From an uncultured Actinomyces sp. (GTDB lineage Bacteria; Actinomycetota; Actinomycetes; Actinomycetales; Actinomycetaceae), in NCBI GenBank assembly GCA_902373545.1, contig CABKMZ010000029.1, positions 1-21,639 of the forward strand: DNA of 21,639 nt. Direction: 5' to 3'. Position numbers and translations under genes: made by a program. Numbering within the stretch: the stretch's first letter is position 1; every line of letters begins with the position of its first letter. The notes under the pieces are model-generated. The model saw only the letters and a list, made by a program, of their open reading frames with translations, had not been told where the DNA came from and made no database searches. Positions 16,506-21,639 of the stretch are shown piece after piece.

Positions 16506-16632
16506 GCGGGAGCACTCTCGGTAGTGCGGGTCGATTCGAGCCCCCCTATGCGACCCGTAACTCTATACCGCGCAGGCGGTATGCGTTTCGCCGTCGCATG
16601 TAGTCGGCGCACACTCACCGAGAGTGCCCCGC
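16506..16632 (+). ncRNA. Candidate structured RNA, four-way-junction-like
   Basis: A 20-bp closing helix pairs GCGGG (16506-16510) with CCCGC (16628-16632), then GCACTCTCGGT (16512-16522) with ACCGAGAGTGC (16617-16627), then AGTG (16523-16526) with CACT (16612-16615). A511 and C616 are bulged. Inside are three hairpins: CGGGTCG/CGACCCG (16527-16533 with 16551-16557, a 17-nt loop holding six C), ATACCGC/GCGGTAT (16565-16571 with 16576-16582, loop GCAG) and CGCCG/CGGCG (16589-16593 with 16605-16609). No promoter is assigned; the strand shown is a guess. A MITE-like inverted-repeat element is the alternative. Confidence 0.4.
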
Positions 16633-16652
16633 TCCTGTAAGGAACGGGGCAC
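16624..16652. terminator. Hairpin downstream of the ybjN genes
   Basis: GTGCCCCG (16624-16631) with CGGGGCAC (16645-16652), plus TCC/GGA inside, forms an 11-bp stem with one mismatch and a TGTAA loop. It lies 29 nt beyond the stop of the minus-strand gene and may terminate it. Its left arm shares 9 nt with the closing helix of the structured region, so the two cannot form at once. Confidence 0.6.
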
Positions 16653-16681
16653 TGGTGGAGGGCGCAGCCAGCGGCGACAGG

Positions 16682-17236
16682 CTACTGCTCGGAATCCTCA
16701 GATTCGTCGAAGAGGGTGGGCAGCTCCTCGGCGGCCTGCAGGCCGATGATGAGGCCGCGGCGGGCCATCGCGTGGATCTGGCGATCCGACAGGCCCTCGC
16801 CGACGAAGAATCGGGAGGCAGCCACGAGGATCCAGTTGTCGCCGTTCTCGATGGGGAAGACAGTGGGCTGGAGGTGCCCGACGTTCCAACGGTTCGCGAG
16901 CTCCTGCAGGGAGATCTCGGTGTGGCCCTCGCCCGGGGGGACGATGCGGGTCTCGACCTGCGCCCACGGGGCGTCGGCGGGCTCGCGGTGGATCTGCAAG
17001 GGGACGTCGTTAAGCCAGGTGGCGACGATGAACTCGTCGGATTCGCATTCCAGGCCGTCGCCTTCCAGGACCGTCACGATGCGCTCGATGGTCAGCTCGG
17101 AGACCTCGGTGCCCCACTTGGCGGCGTATTCGTCGGGTTCCATGGCTGGGTTGGCGGGAGCGGCCTGCGCGGGCTGCTCGGGGGTGGGGGTTGCTTCCCC
17201 GTCTTCGCCGAAGGTAAAGCTCTTCCACTCAGGCAT
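16682..17236 (-). CDS. YbjN domain-containing protein (longer copy)
   Basis: A 184-residue protein of the YbjN-like family (PF10722 type), whose fold resembles type III secretion chaperones and whose biochemical role is unsettled. A Pro/Ala-rich N-terminus (about residues 10-35) precedes the domain (about 40-175), with VTVLEGDGLECES, FIVATWLND, LQELANRWNV and LSDRQIHAMARRGLIIG. No membrane segment or catalytic motif is seen. Start ATG at 17236 has AGGAGG on the minus strand (plus 17243-17248, 6-nt spacer). It overlaps the end of the upstream YbjN gene by 8 nt, so the pair is co-translated. It converges on miaB. The family call rests on the pattern of the domain and the tandem arrangement. Confidence 0.75.
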   Translation of the reverse strand: MPEWKSFTFGEDGEATPTPEQPAQAAPANPAMEPDEYAAKWGTEVSELTIERIVTVLEGDGLECESDEFIVATWLNDVPLQIHREPADAPWAQVETRIVPPGEGHTEISLQELANRWNVGHLQPTVFPIENGDNWILVAASRFFVGEGLSDRQIHAMARRGLIIGLQAAEELPTLFDESEDSEQ

Positions 17237-17675
17237 TGTCGGCCTCCTGGGTCCACTGGTCGGGGAACATGATGTCGATCTGGTTCATCATCGAGATGGC
17301 GGCCATGATGAACTGGTGGACTTCCGCGCCCACCTGTGCGTCGGTCGCGCCGACCACCCAGTTGAAGGTGTGCTGCAGGTGCAGCGCAATGGCGCCCGTC
17401 TCCGTCACCGTGGAGGTGACCTTGGGAAGGTACGTGGAGGCGTTGAGGCGGCGGACCGCAGAGGCGATCTGGTCAGCGTGGTCGGCGTGGAAGAAACGCG
17501 GGTAGTCGGCCACGCCCTGGGCGGGCCGGCCCTCGGGCGCCGCGATGCGCACGGTTCGGTTGGGCAGGATTGCCGCGATCTGGCCGGTGGCGGAGGTGAA
17601 GGGGATCAGGCCGACGGCTTCGACCGCCGTCGTGATCCGGTCGAGTGTGACCGGAGGAGTATCTGTTGTGCTCAT
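17229..17675 (-). CDS. YbjN domain-containing protein (shorter copy)
   Basis: A 148-residue YbjN-like protein with the family's alternating helix/strand layout: LDRITTAVEAVGLIPF, AQGVADYPRFF, ASAVRRLNASTYLPKV, ALHLQHTFNWVVGATDAQVGAEVHQFI. The last 60 residues are the best-conserved type of segment in the family. It is first in a two-gene minus-strand operon; its stop lies inside the next gene (8-nt overlap). The start is ATG at 17675, preceded by TAGTCT 7 nt upstream, so it is probably leaderless. It is divergent from miaA across only 60 bp. Tandem, non-identical YbjN genes suggest two partners or a heterodimer, which is inference. The function is unknown. Confidence 0.75.
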   Translation of the reverse strand: MSTTDTPPVTLDRITTAVEAVGLIPFTSATGQIAAILPNRTVRIAAPEGRPAQGVADYPRFFHADHADQIASAVRRLNASTYLPKVTSTVTETGAIALHLQHTFNWVVGATDAQVGAEVHQFIMAAISMMNQIDIMFPDQWTQEADNA

Positions 17676-17682
17676 GGCCTTA

Positions 17683-17688
17683 AGACTA
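17683..17688 (-). promoter_or_regulatory. Candidate leaderless promoter -10 box of the ybjN pair
   Basis: TAGTCT on the minus strand ends 7 nt before the ATG at 17675. It lies 34 bp from the divergent miaA -10 box, so the two promoters' upstream elements must overlap. Confidence 0.55.
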
Positions 17689-17722
17689 GCCGTTGTCGGA
17701 GGGGAGCGGGGGGAGGCACCCG

Positions 17723-17728
17723 TACACT
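17723..17728 (+). promoter_or_regulatory. Candidate leaderless promoter -10 box of miaA
   Basis: TACACT ends 7 nt before the ATG at 17736. A GGGAG falls only 2 nt before that ATG, too near to act as a normal ribosome binding site. This box fixes the miaA start, since the frame is open for another kilobase upstream across the antisense ybjN genes. Confidence 0.6.
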
Positions 17729-17735
17729 GGGAGAC

Positions 17736-18776
17736 ATGGAGTCTTGTATGACATGTGCGTCAACGATCGTGTGCGCGGTCGTGGGTCCCACGGCCTCGGG
17801 TAAGTCCGACCTGGCCCTGGAGCTGGCGGTGCGCCTCCCGCGGGCGCTGGGTGCGCGCGGGGCGGGCGAGATCGTCTCGGCGGACGCCCTCCAGCTGTAT
17901 CGGGGGATGGACGTGGGGACGGCCAAGACCCCGGTGGCGCAGCGCCGCGGAATCGCCCACCACCAGATCGACGTGCTCGACGTGCGCGACGAGGCCTCGG
18001 TGGCCGCCTACCAGAAGCATGCGCGCGCCGACGTCGCCGGGATTCACGGGCGCGGGGGTGTCGCGGTGGTCGCGGGCGGTTCGGGACTGTATCAGCGCGC
18101 GCTCCTGGACGTCATTGAGTTTCCGGGCACGGATCCCGCGCTGCGCGCCCGCCTGGAGGAGGAGGCCGCCGGGCCGCTGGGCTCGCGCGGCATGCACGAG
18201 CGCTTGGCGGCCCTGGACCCGGTGTCGGCCGAGCGCATTGATCCGCACAACGCGCGTCGCATCGTGCGAGCCCTGGAGGTTATCGAGCTGACGGGCAGGC
18301 CCTATTCGGCGTCCATGCCCCGCCACGAGTTCGTGGCCCCCGCGCTGATGGTGGCGTTGCGTCGCCCGATGGACAAGCTCGACGAACGTATTGCCCTGCG
18401 TACCCGGCAGATGCTGGCCGCTGGCCTCATCGAGGAGGTTCGCGCCCTCATCGACGAGGGCCTGCGCGAGGCCAAGACCGCCTCGCGGGCGACGGGATAC
18501 GCCCAGGCGCTCGCGGTGATCGACGGGGTGATGAGCGAGGAGGAGGCCGTGGAATCCATCGCGCTGGCCACCCGTCAGCTGGCCCGGCGCCAGGTCAAGT
18601 GGCTGCGCCCGGATCCGCGCGTGCACTGGCTGGACGTGGAGGAGTTCGACTCGGACGAGGCCGTGGCGGCCCACGTGGTCGAGCTGACGGAGCGCGCGGC
18701 CGAGGCTGCCCTGGCACGCTCGTCACGCGGGCGGCGGCTGCGTGAGGCGGGCGCCCACGCTACGGTGGATTCATGA
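17736..18776 (+). CDS. miaA: tRNA dimethylallyltransferase
   Basis: A 346-residue MiaA, which transfers the dimethylallyl group to A37 of tRNAs reading UNN codons, making the substrate for MiaB. The P-loop GPTASGKS is at residues 17-24, followed by SADALQLYRGMDVGTAK (48-64), HHQIDVLDV, AGGSGLYQRALLD, ARRIVRALEVIELTGRPYS and the C-terminal TRQLARRQVKWLRPDPRVHW. There are small departures from the usual motifs (GGSGLY for GGTGLY, RATGYAQ for AIGYKE). Family proteins are usually 300-320 residues, so this one is slightly long, with Ala/Arg-rich extra residues at the C-terminus. Its stop overlaps the dapF start in ATGA, so translation is coupled. Confidence 0.95.
   Translation: MESCMTCASTIVCAVVGPTASGKSDLALELAVRLPRALGARGAGEIVSADALQLYRGMDVGTAKTPVAQRRGIAHHQIDVLDVRDEASVAAYQKHARADVAGIHGRGGVAVVAGGSGLYQRALLDVIEFPGTDPALRARLEEEAAGPLGSRGMHERLAALDPVSAERIDPHNARRIVRALEVIELTGRPYSASMPRHEFVAPALMVALRRPMDKLDERIALRTRQMLAAGLIEEVRALIDEGLREAKTASRATGYAQALAVIDGVMSEEEAVESIALATRQLARRQVKWLRPDPRVHWLDVEEFDSDEAVAAHVVELTERAAEAALARSSRGRRLREAGAHATVDS
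18654..18667 (-). repeat. Copy 4 (inverted) of motif GCCACGGCCTCGTC, inside miaA
   Basis: The plus strand reads GACGAGGCCGTGGC and encodes DEAVA, so codon use alone may explain this copy. Confidence 0.25.
18761..18766 (+). promoter_or_regulatory. Possible -10 box of dapF
   Basis: TACGGT, within the end of miaA, ends 6 nt before the dapF ATG. The spacing matches the other candidate leaderless starts. ATGA coupling to miaA is an adequate alternative explanation for the absence of a ribosome binding site. Confidence 0.3.
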
Positions 18777-19696
18777 AGAACTCGCAGCTGCCCTCCCATG
18801 CCCGTGTTGTCAAGGCGCACGGTGCCGGTAATTCCTTCGTCGTGGCCACGGATCGCTTCGACGACTATGACCCGAGCGAGGCCGAGGTCGCGACCCTGTG
18901 TTCCCCGGCGTTTGGGATCGGCGCGGACGGCTTCATTCGCGCGGTCGAGTGCGACGGGATGTGGTTCATGGACTACCGCAACGCGGATGGTTCGAAGGCG
19001 GAGATGTGCGGCAACGGCGTGCGCGTCTTCGTCGATCACCTGCGCCGCGAGGGACTCGTGGACCTGCCCGTGGGAGCCACGCTGGATGTGGCGACGCGCG
19101 GCGGCATCAAGCACGTGACCCCCGAGGCCGACGATGAGGGCGCGGGCGCGCGCTACCGCGTCGACATGGGCTCCGCCGCCTCTCCCGCCCGCGAGACCAT
19201 CGAGGTGAGGATCCCCGGCATCGAGCAGGTCCTGGGGGGTGTCTGGGTGGACATGCCCAACCCGCACACGGTCGTCGAGCTGGCCGACGAGGCGACCCTG
19301 CGCGCCGTCTTCTTGCCCACCGTGGACGTGTCCATGATTCCGCCCGCCGCGCGCCCCTCCTACGACCCCGCGCCCGAGGCGGGCACGAACCTGGAGCTGG
19401 TCGTGGACCTCACGCAAGCCGGGCAGGAGCAGGGGCACATCGCCATGCGCGTCCTCGAGCGCGGCGTGGGGGAGACCCAGGCGTGCGGAACCGGCTGCTG
19501 CGCGGCGGCCCTGGCCACCGCCCTGCGACGCGGCCCCGAAGCCCCCACCCAGTGGGTTGTCGACATCCCCGGGGGCACGGTAACCGTGGGCCTGGACGAC
19601 GTCATCGACTGGTCCGGCGACCGACCCCGGATCACGGACGCGTCGGTGTTCCTGACAGGCCCCGCCACGCGCGTGGCCGACATCCGCCTGTCCTGA
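18773..19696 (+). CDS. dapF: Diaminopimelate epimerase
   Basis: A 307-residue DapF that converts LL- to meso-diaminopimelate, the cross-linking amino acid of peptidoglycan and the precursor of lysine. The two catalytic cysteines are present: C79 in AEMCGNGVRVF and C238 in GETQACGTGCCAA. GIGADG (48-53) and MPNPHTVV are also family landmarks. The N-terminal motif reads GAGNSF where GTGNDF is more usual, a mild variation. The gene overlaps miaA by 4 nt and is third of the dap genes in the window. It faces a minus-strand methyltransferase gene across a hairpin that could stop both transcripts. Confidence 0.96.
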   Translation: MKNSQLPSHARVVKAHGAGNSFVVATDRFDDYDPSEAEVATLCSPAFGIGADGFIRAVECDGMWFMDYRNADGSKAEMCGNGVRVFVDHLRREGLVDLPVGATLDVATRGGIKHVTPEADDEGAGARYRVDMGSAASPARETIEVRIPGIEQVLGGVWVDMPNPHTVVELADEATLRAVFLPTVDVSMIPPAARPSYDPAPEAGTNLELVVDLTQAGQEQGHIAMRVLERGVGETQACGTGCCAAALATALRRGPEAPTQWVVDIPGGTVTVGLDDVIDWSGDRPRITDASVFLTGPATRVADIRLS

Positions 19697-19716
19697 CCCG
19701 AGGGAGCCTGCGAGGA

Positions 19717-19747
19717 CCCGGGGACGAGGCCACGGCCTCGTCACGGG
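19717..19747. terminator. Bidirectional hairpin between dapF and the methyltransferase gene
   Basis: GACGAGGC (19723-19730) pairs with GCCTCGTC (19735-19742) around CACG. Outside it CCCG (19717-19720) pairs with CGGG (19744-19747), leaving GG and A bulged. It lies between convergent genes and is symmetric in strength on both strands. It has no T tract. It contains another copy of GCCACGGCCTCGTC at 19729-19742. Confidence 0.7.
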
Positions 19748-19757
19748 AACTGACCCC

Positions 19758-20372
19758 TTAGGCGGGGCGAACCTCGATAATGCGGAAGCCCTTCTTGGAG
19801 GCGAACTTGGAGGCCTGGAAACCCCGGCCATTGAGCCAGCCGATGAGCGAGTCAGCGCCCAGGTTGCGCTGGACGACCAGGTAGGCGACGCCCGTCGGGG
19901 CGAGGCGGCCCAGCCACGACGCCAGCATCTCGTGCATCGCGTCCTTGCCGATGCGCACCGGCGGATTGGACCAGATGACGTCAAAGCGCGTGTCCGTCTC
20001 GGCGGAGGCGGCCAGCGCCTCCTCGGCCTTGAGCGTGCGCACCCCGGCGGCCCCGTTGGCAGCCGCGTTGCGAGCCGTCAGATCCAGGGCACGCGAGTTG
20101 ACGTCCACCGCCCACACGCTCGCGCCCGGCGACTCCAGCGACATGACGGTCGCGATCGGACCCCAGCCGCACCCCAGGTCCAGGAAGGTCCCGCCCTCGG
20201 GCAGGTCGGGCGCGACGGAAAGCAGCTGACGGGTCCCCAAGTCCAGCTTGGAACCCGAAAAGACGCGCGAGGACACGCACATCGACAGATCGAAGCCGCG
20301 CGCGCTCACCTCGATCACGTGAGTCTCGTCGGCGCTCGCGGGGGCAGAGTCGGTGAAGTACTGTTCGTCCAC
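19758..20372 (-). CDS. RsmC-like class I SAM-dependent methyltransferase
   Basis: A 204-residue methyltransferase of the small MTS-domain type (COG2813). This group includes the 16S rRNA guanine-N2 methyltransferases RsmC and RsmD-like enzymes. The SAM-binding motif I is LDLGCGWGPIA (64-74), the acidic end of strand 2 is AVDVN (88-92) and the substrate motif is NPPVRIGK (136-143). The upstream VFSGSKLDLGTRQLL is typical. It corresponds to the C-terminal half of E. coli RsmC only, as in many actinobacterial homologues. The start is GTG at 20372, with minus-strand TAGGCT 7 nt before it and no ribosome binding site. The exact rRNA target is not established. Confidence 0.88.
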   Translation of the reverse strand: MDEQYFTDSAPASADETHVIEVSARGFDLSMCVSSRVFSGSKLDLGTRQLLSVAPDLPEGGTFLDLGCGWGPIATVMSLESPGASVWAVDVNSRALDLTARNAAANGAAGVRTLKAEEALAASAETDTRFDVIWSNPPVRIGKDAMHEMLASWLGRLAPTGVAYLVVQRNLGADSLIGWLNGRGFQASKFASKKGFRIIEVRPA

Positions 20373-20379
20373 GGAAGAA

Positions 20380-20385
20380 AGCCTA
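20380..20385 (-). promoter_or_regulatory. Candidate leaderless promoter -10 box of the methyltransferase gene
   Basis: TAGGCT on the minus strand ends 7 nt before the GTG at 20372. The intervening bases contain no Shine-Dalgarno sequence. Confidence 0.5.
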
Positions 20386-20426
20386 TCGCGCCCGCGCGCG
20401 CAGGCGCAGATGAGGGCCCGCCGTGC

Positions 20427-20432
20427 GACACT
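20427..20432 (+). promoter_or_regulatory. Possible -10 box of hflX
   Basis: GACACT would start transcription near 20439. That leaves a 20-nt leader with GAAGGA (20448-20453) as ribosome binding site 5 nt before the ATG. No -35 box is recognised. Confidence 0.3.
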
Positions 20433-20458
20433 GGAAGCCCCCCACGTGAAGGACGGAT

Positions 20459-21639
20459 ATGGACACCACCCCCACCGATTCCAACGCCTCGATCGAGGAA
20501 CGCGACCAGCGCGTCAACGACGTCGTCGCGCGCATTCTCGCGCGCTCGGCAGCAGCGCTCTCCTCGACCGCGGGACAGGACAACTCGGGGGACGCAGGCG
20601 CACTGGAGCGCGAGGCCCGCGCGGGCACGCGCCGCGTCGACACGGGTGCCTCCGACCGCGAGGACATCTCCGAGGTCGAATACCGCCAGGTGCGACTCGA
20701 AAAGGTCGTGCTCGTGGGCCTGCGCACCACGCAGAGCGAGGAAGAGGCCGAGAACTCGCTGCGCGAGCTCGCCGCGCTCGCGGAGACCGCCGGTTCGCGC
20801 GTGCTCGATGGCATTATCCAGCGCCGCATGAAGCCCGACCCGGCGACCTACCTGGGATCCGGCAAGGCCCGTGAGCTGGCCGAGATCGTGCGTGCGGTGG
20901 AGGCCGACACGGTCATCGTCGACGAGGAGTTGGCCCCCTCCCAGCGCCGTGGGCTGGAGGACGTCGTGGACGCCAAGGTTGTGGACCGCACGGCCCTCAT
21001 TCTCGATATTTTCGCCCAGCACGCCAAGTCCCGTGAGGGCAAGGCCCAGGTCGAGCTCGCGCAGCTCGAGTATCTGCTGCCTCGTCTGCGCGGCTGGGGT
21101 GAGTCGATGTCCCGTCAGGCTGGCGGTCGCGTCGCGGGCGGCGCGGGCATCGGCTCTCGCGGCCCCGGTGAGACCAAGATCGAGCTGGACCGCCGCCGCA
21201 TCCGCACGCGCATGGCGAAGCTGCGCGCGGACATTGCGCGCATGGAACCGGCGCGCCGCACGCAGCGGGGTTCGCGTCGTCGCGGGGGAGTGCCCTCGGT
21301 GGCCATTGCCGGGTACACGAACGCGGGCAAGTCCACGCTGCTCAACCGTCTGACGGACGCGGGCGTCCTCGTCCAGGACGCGCTCTTCGCGACCCTGGAC
21401 CCGACCGTGCGCCGGGCGCGTGCCGCGGATGGGCGCGAGTACACGCTCACCGACACGGTCGGCTTCGTGCGCAACCTGCCCACCCAGCTGGTTGAGGCAT
21501 TCCGCTCGACCCTGGAGGAGGTGGGCCAAGCCGACGTGATCTTGCACGTCGTGGACGCCGCCCACCCCGACCCGGTCTCCCAGGTGCAGGCCGTGCGCGC
21601 CGTCATCGACACGATCGAGGGGGCCTCGGACATCCCCGA
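20459..21639 (+). CDS. hflX: GTPase HflX, 5' part
   Basis: The first 393 codons of HflX, a ribosome-associated GTPase that splits or rescues stalled 70S ribosomes. The frame is open to the end of the window, so the 3' end is missing. After an actinobacterial-type N-terminal extension (about residues 1-70), the HflX domain shows YLGSGKARELAEIV, VDEELAPSQRRGLE and the conserved SRGPGETKIELDRRRI. The G1 loop is GYTNAGKST (285-293) and the G3 is DTVGFV (332-337), followed by LVEAFRSTLEEV. The start is ATG 20459, with GAAGGA just upstream. It follows dapF in M. tuberculosis too; here a divergent methyltransferase gene lies between them. Confidence 0.96.
   Translation, partial: MDTTPTDSNASIEERDQRVNDVVARILARSAAALSSTAGQDNSGDAGALEREARAGTRRVDTGASDREDISEVEYRQVRLEKVVLVGLRTTQSEEEAENSLRELAALAETAGSRVLDGIIQRRMKPDPATYLGSGKARELAEIVRAVEADTVIVDEELAPSQRRGLEDVVDAKVVDRTALILDIFAQHAKSREGKAQVELAQLEYLLPRLRGWGESMSRQAGGRVAGGAGIGSRGPGETKIELDRRRIRTRMAKLRADIARMEPARRTQRGSRRRGGVPSVAIAGYTNAGKSTLLNRLTDAGVLVQDALFATLDPTVRRARAADGREYTLTDTVGFVRNLPTQLVEAFRSTLEEVGQADVILHVVDAAHPDPVSQVQAVRAVIDTIEGASDIP

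Larger units (their letters stand above)
16278..16681. other. 404-nt non-coding gap rich in inverted repeats
   Basis: I see no credible gene between miaB and the convergent ybjN pair. The stretch holds, in order: a 15-bp hairpin (16292-16325); an A/T-rich perfect 10-bp inverted repeat (16385-16422); a bulged hairpin (16446-16499); a 20-bp long-range helix enclosing three small hairpins (16506-16632); and a terminator-like hairpin (16624-16652). A minus-strand frame (16352-16618, GTG start) is low-complexity Arg/Thr-rich and crosses these structures, so I do not call it. The region is an ncRNA candidate or a small repetitive element. Confidence 0.6.

Noticed and set aside
16527..16557. tRNA T-arm-like stretch GGGTCGATTCGAGCCC
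   Set aside because: The pairing does not give a 5-bp stem with a 7-nt TTCGANN loop, and no acceptor, D or anticodon arm fits. It is part of a different hairpin.
16352..16618. 88-codon minus-strand frame in the miaB-ybjN gap
   Set aside because: It has a GTG start without a ribosome binding site, Arg/Thr-rich composition and no domain, and it lies across strong inverted repeats.
16506..16632. Assignment as actinobacterial 6C RNA
   Set aside because: Only one hairpin loop carries six C; the class is defined by two. The genomic setting also differs from the one I know.
16716..17735. Upstream extension of the miaA frame by 340 codons
   Set aside because: It runs antisense through both ybjN genes. 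The family N-terminus and the TACACT box support ATG 17736.
1..21639. CRISPR arrays, insertion sequences, prophage or toxin-antitoxin genes
   Set aside because: No regularly spaced repeats, transposase, integrase or toxin-like reading frame was seen. All sizeable genes are housekeeping or small conserved families.

Overview
The window is high-GC, densely packed bacterial chromosome. Gene content, gene order and protein style point to an actinobacterium, most likely of the Actinomycetaceae (Actinomyces/Schaalia-like). I give the phylum high confidence and the family moderate confidence, since no search could be run. The order pnp - M16 peptidase - dapB - dapA - rnj - ftsK - pgsA - clgR - DUF3046 - recA - recX - miaB - miaA - dapF - hflX is the conserved actinobacterial block also known from Mycobacterium tuberculosis. 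I see no prophage, insertion sequence, CRISPR array, tRNA or rRNA gene.

Left part (1-7900): the 3' end of pnp closes with a strong bipartite intrinsic terminator. Then come an M16 zinc peptidase, dapB overlapping a GNAT acetyltransferase by 4 nt, dapA, rnj (RNase J) and a divergent PfkB-family kinase. DapA and DapB catalyse the first two committed steps of diaminopimelate/lysine synthesis, and dapF at the right end supplies a late step. PNPase and RNase J are both RNA-decay enzymes.

Middle (7900-14730): ftsK (DNA translocase), pgsA (phospholipid synthesis), a small HTH regulator of the ClgR type, a DUF3046 protein, then recA with a near-consensus LexA/SOS box, recX, and a stand-alone CinA C-terminal amidase (pncC/cinA). 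The cinA position, after recX rather than between pgsA and clgR, is a rearrangement relative to Streptomyces-type order as I recall it.

Right part (14730-21639): miaB and miaA (successive steps of ms2i6A tRNA modification) are separated by two overlapping minus-strand YbjN-family genes and by a 404-nt non-coding stretch full of inverted repeats. miaA overlaps dapF by ATGA. An RsmC-like methyltransferase faces dapF across a hairpin, and hflX runs divergently off the right edge.

Most of the window is ordinary housekeeping. The items most worth a second look are: (i) the highly structured gap at 16292-16652, including a possible multibranch RNA whose closing helix competes with a terminator-like hairpin; (ii) a cohort of eight starts with a TANNNT-like box 6-8 nt before the initiation codon, mostly without a Shine-Dalgarno, suggesting leaderless transcripts; (iii) a 21-bp near-perfect palindrome upstream of clgR; (iv) a 14-20-nt motif repeated in three gene-end gaps; and (v) a PfkB-like kinase that lacks the usual substrate residues.
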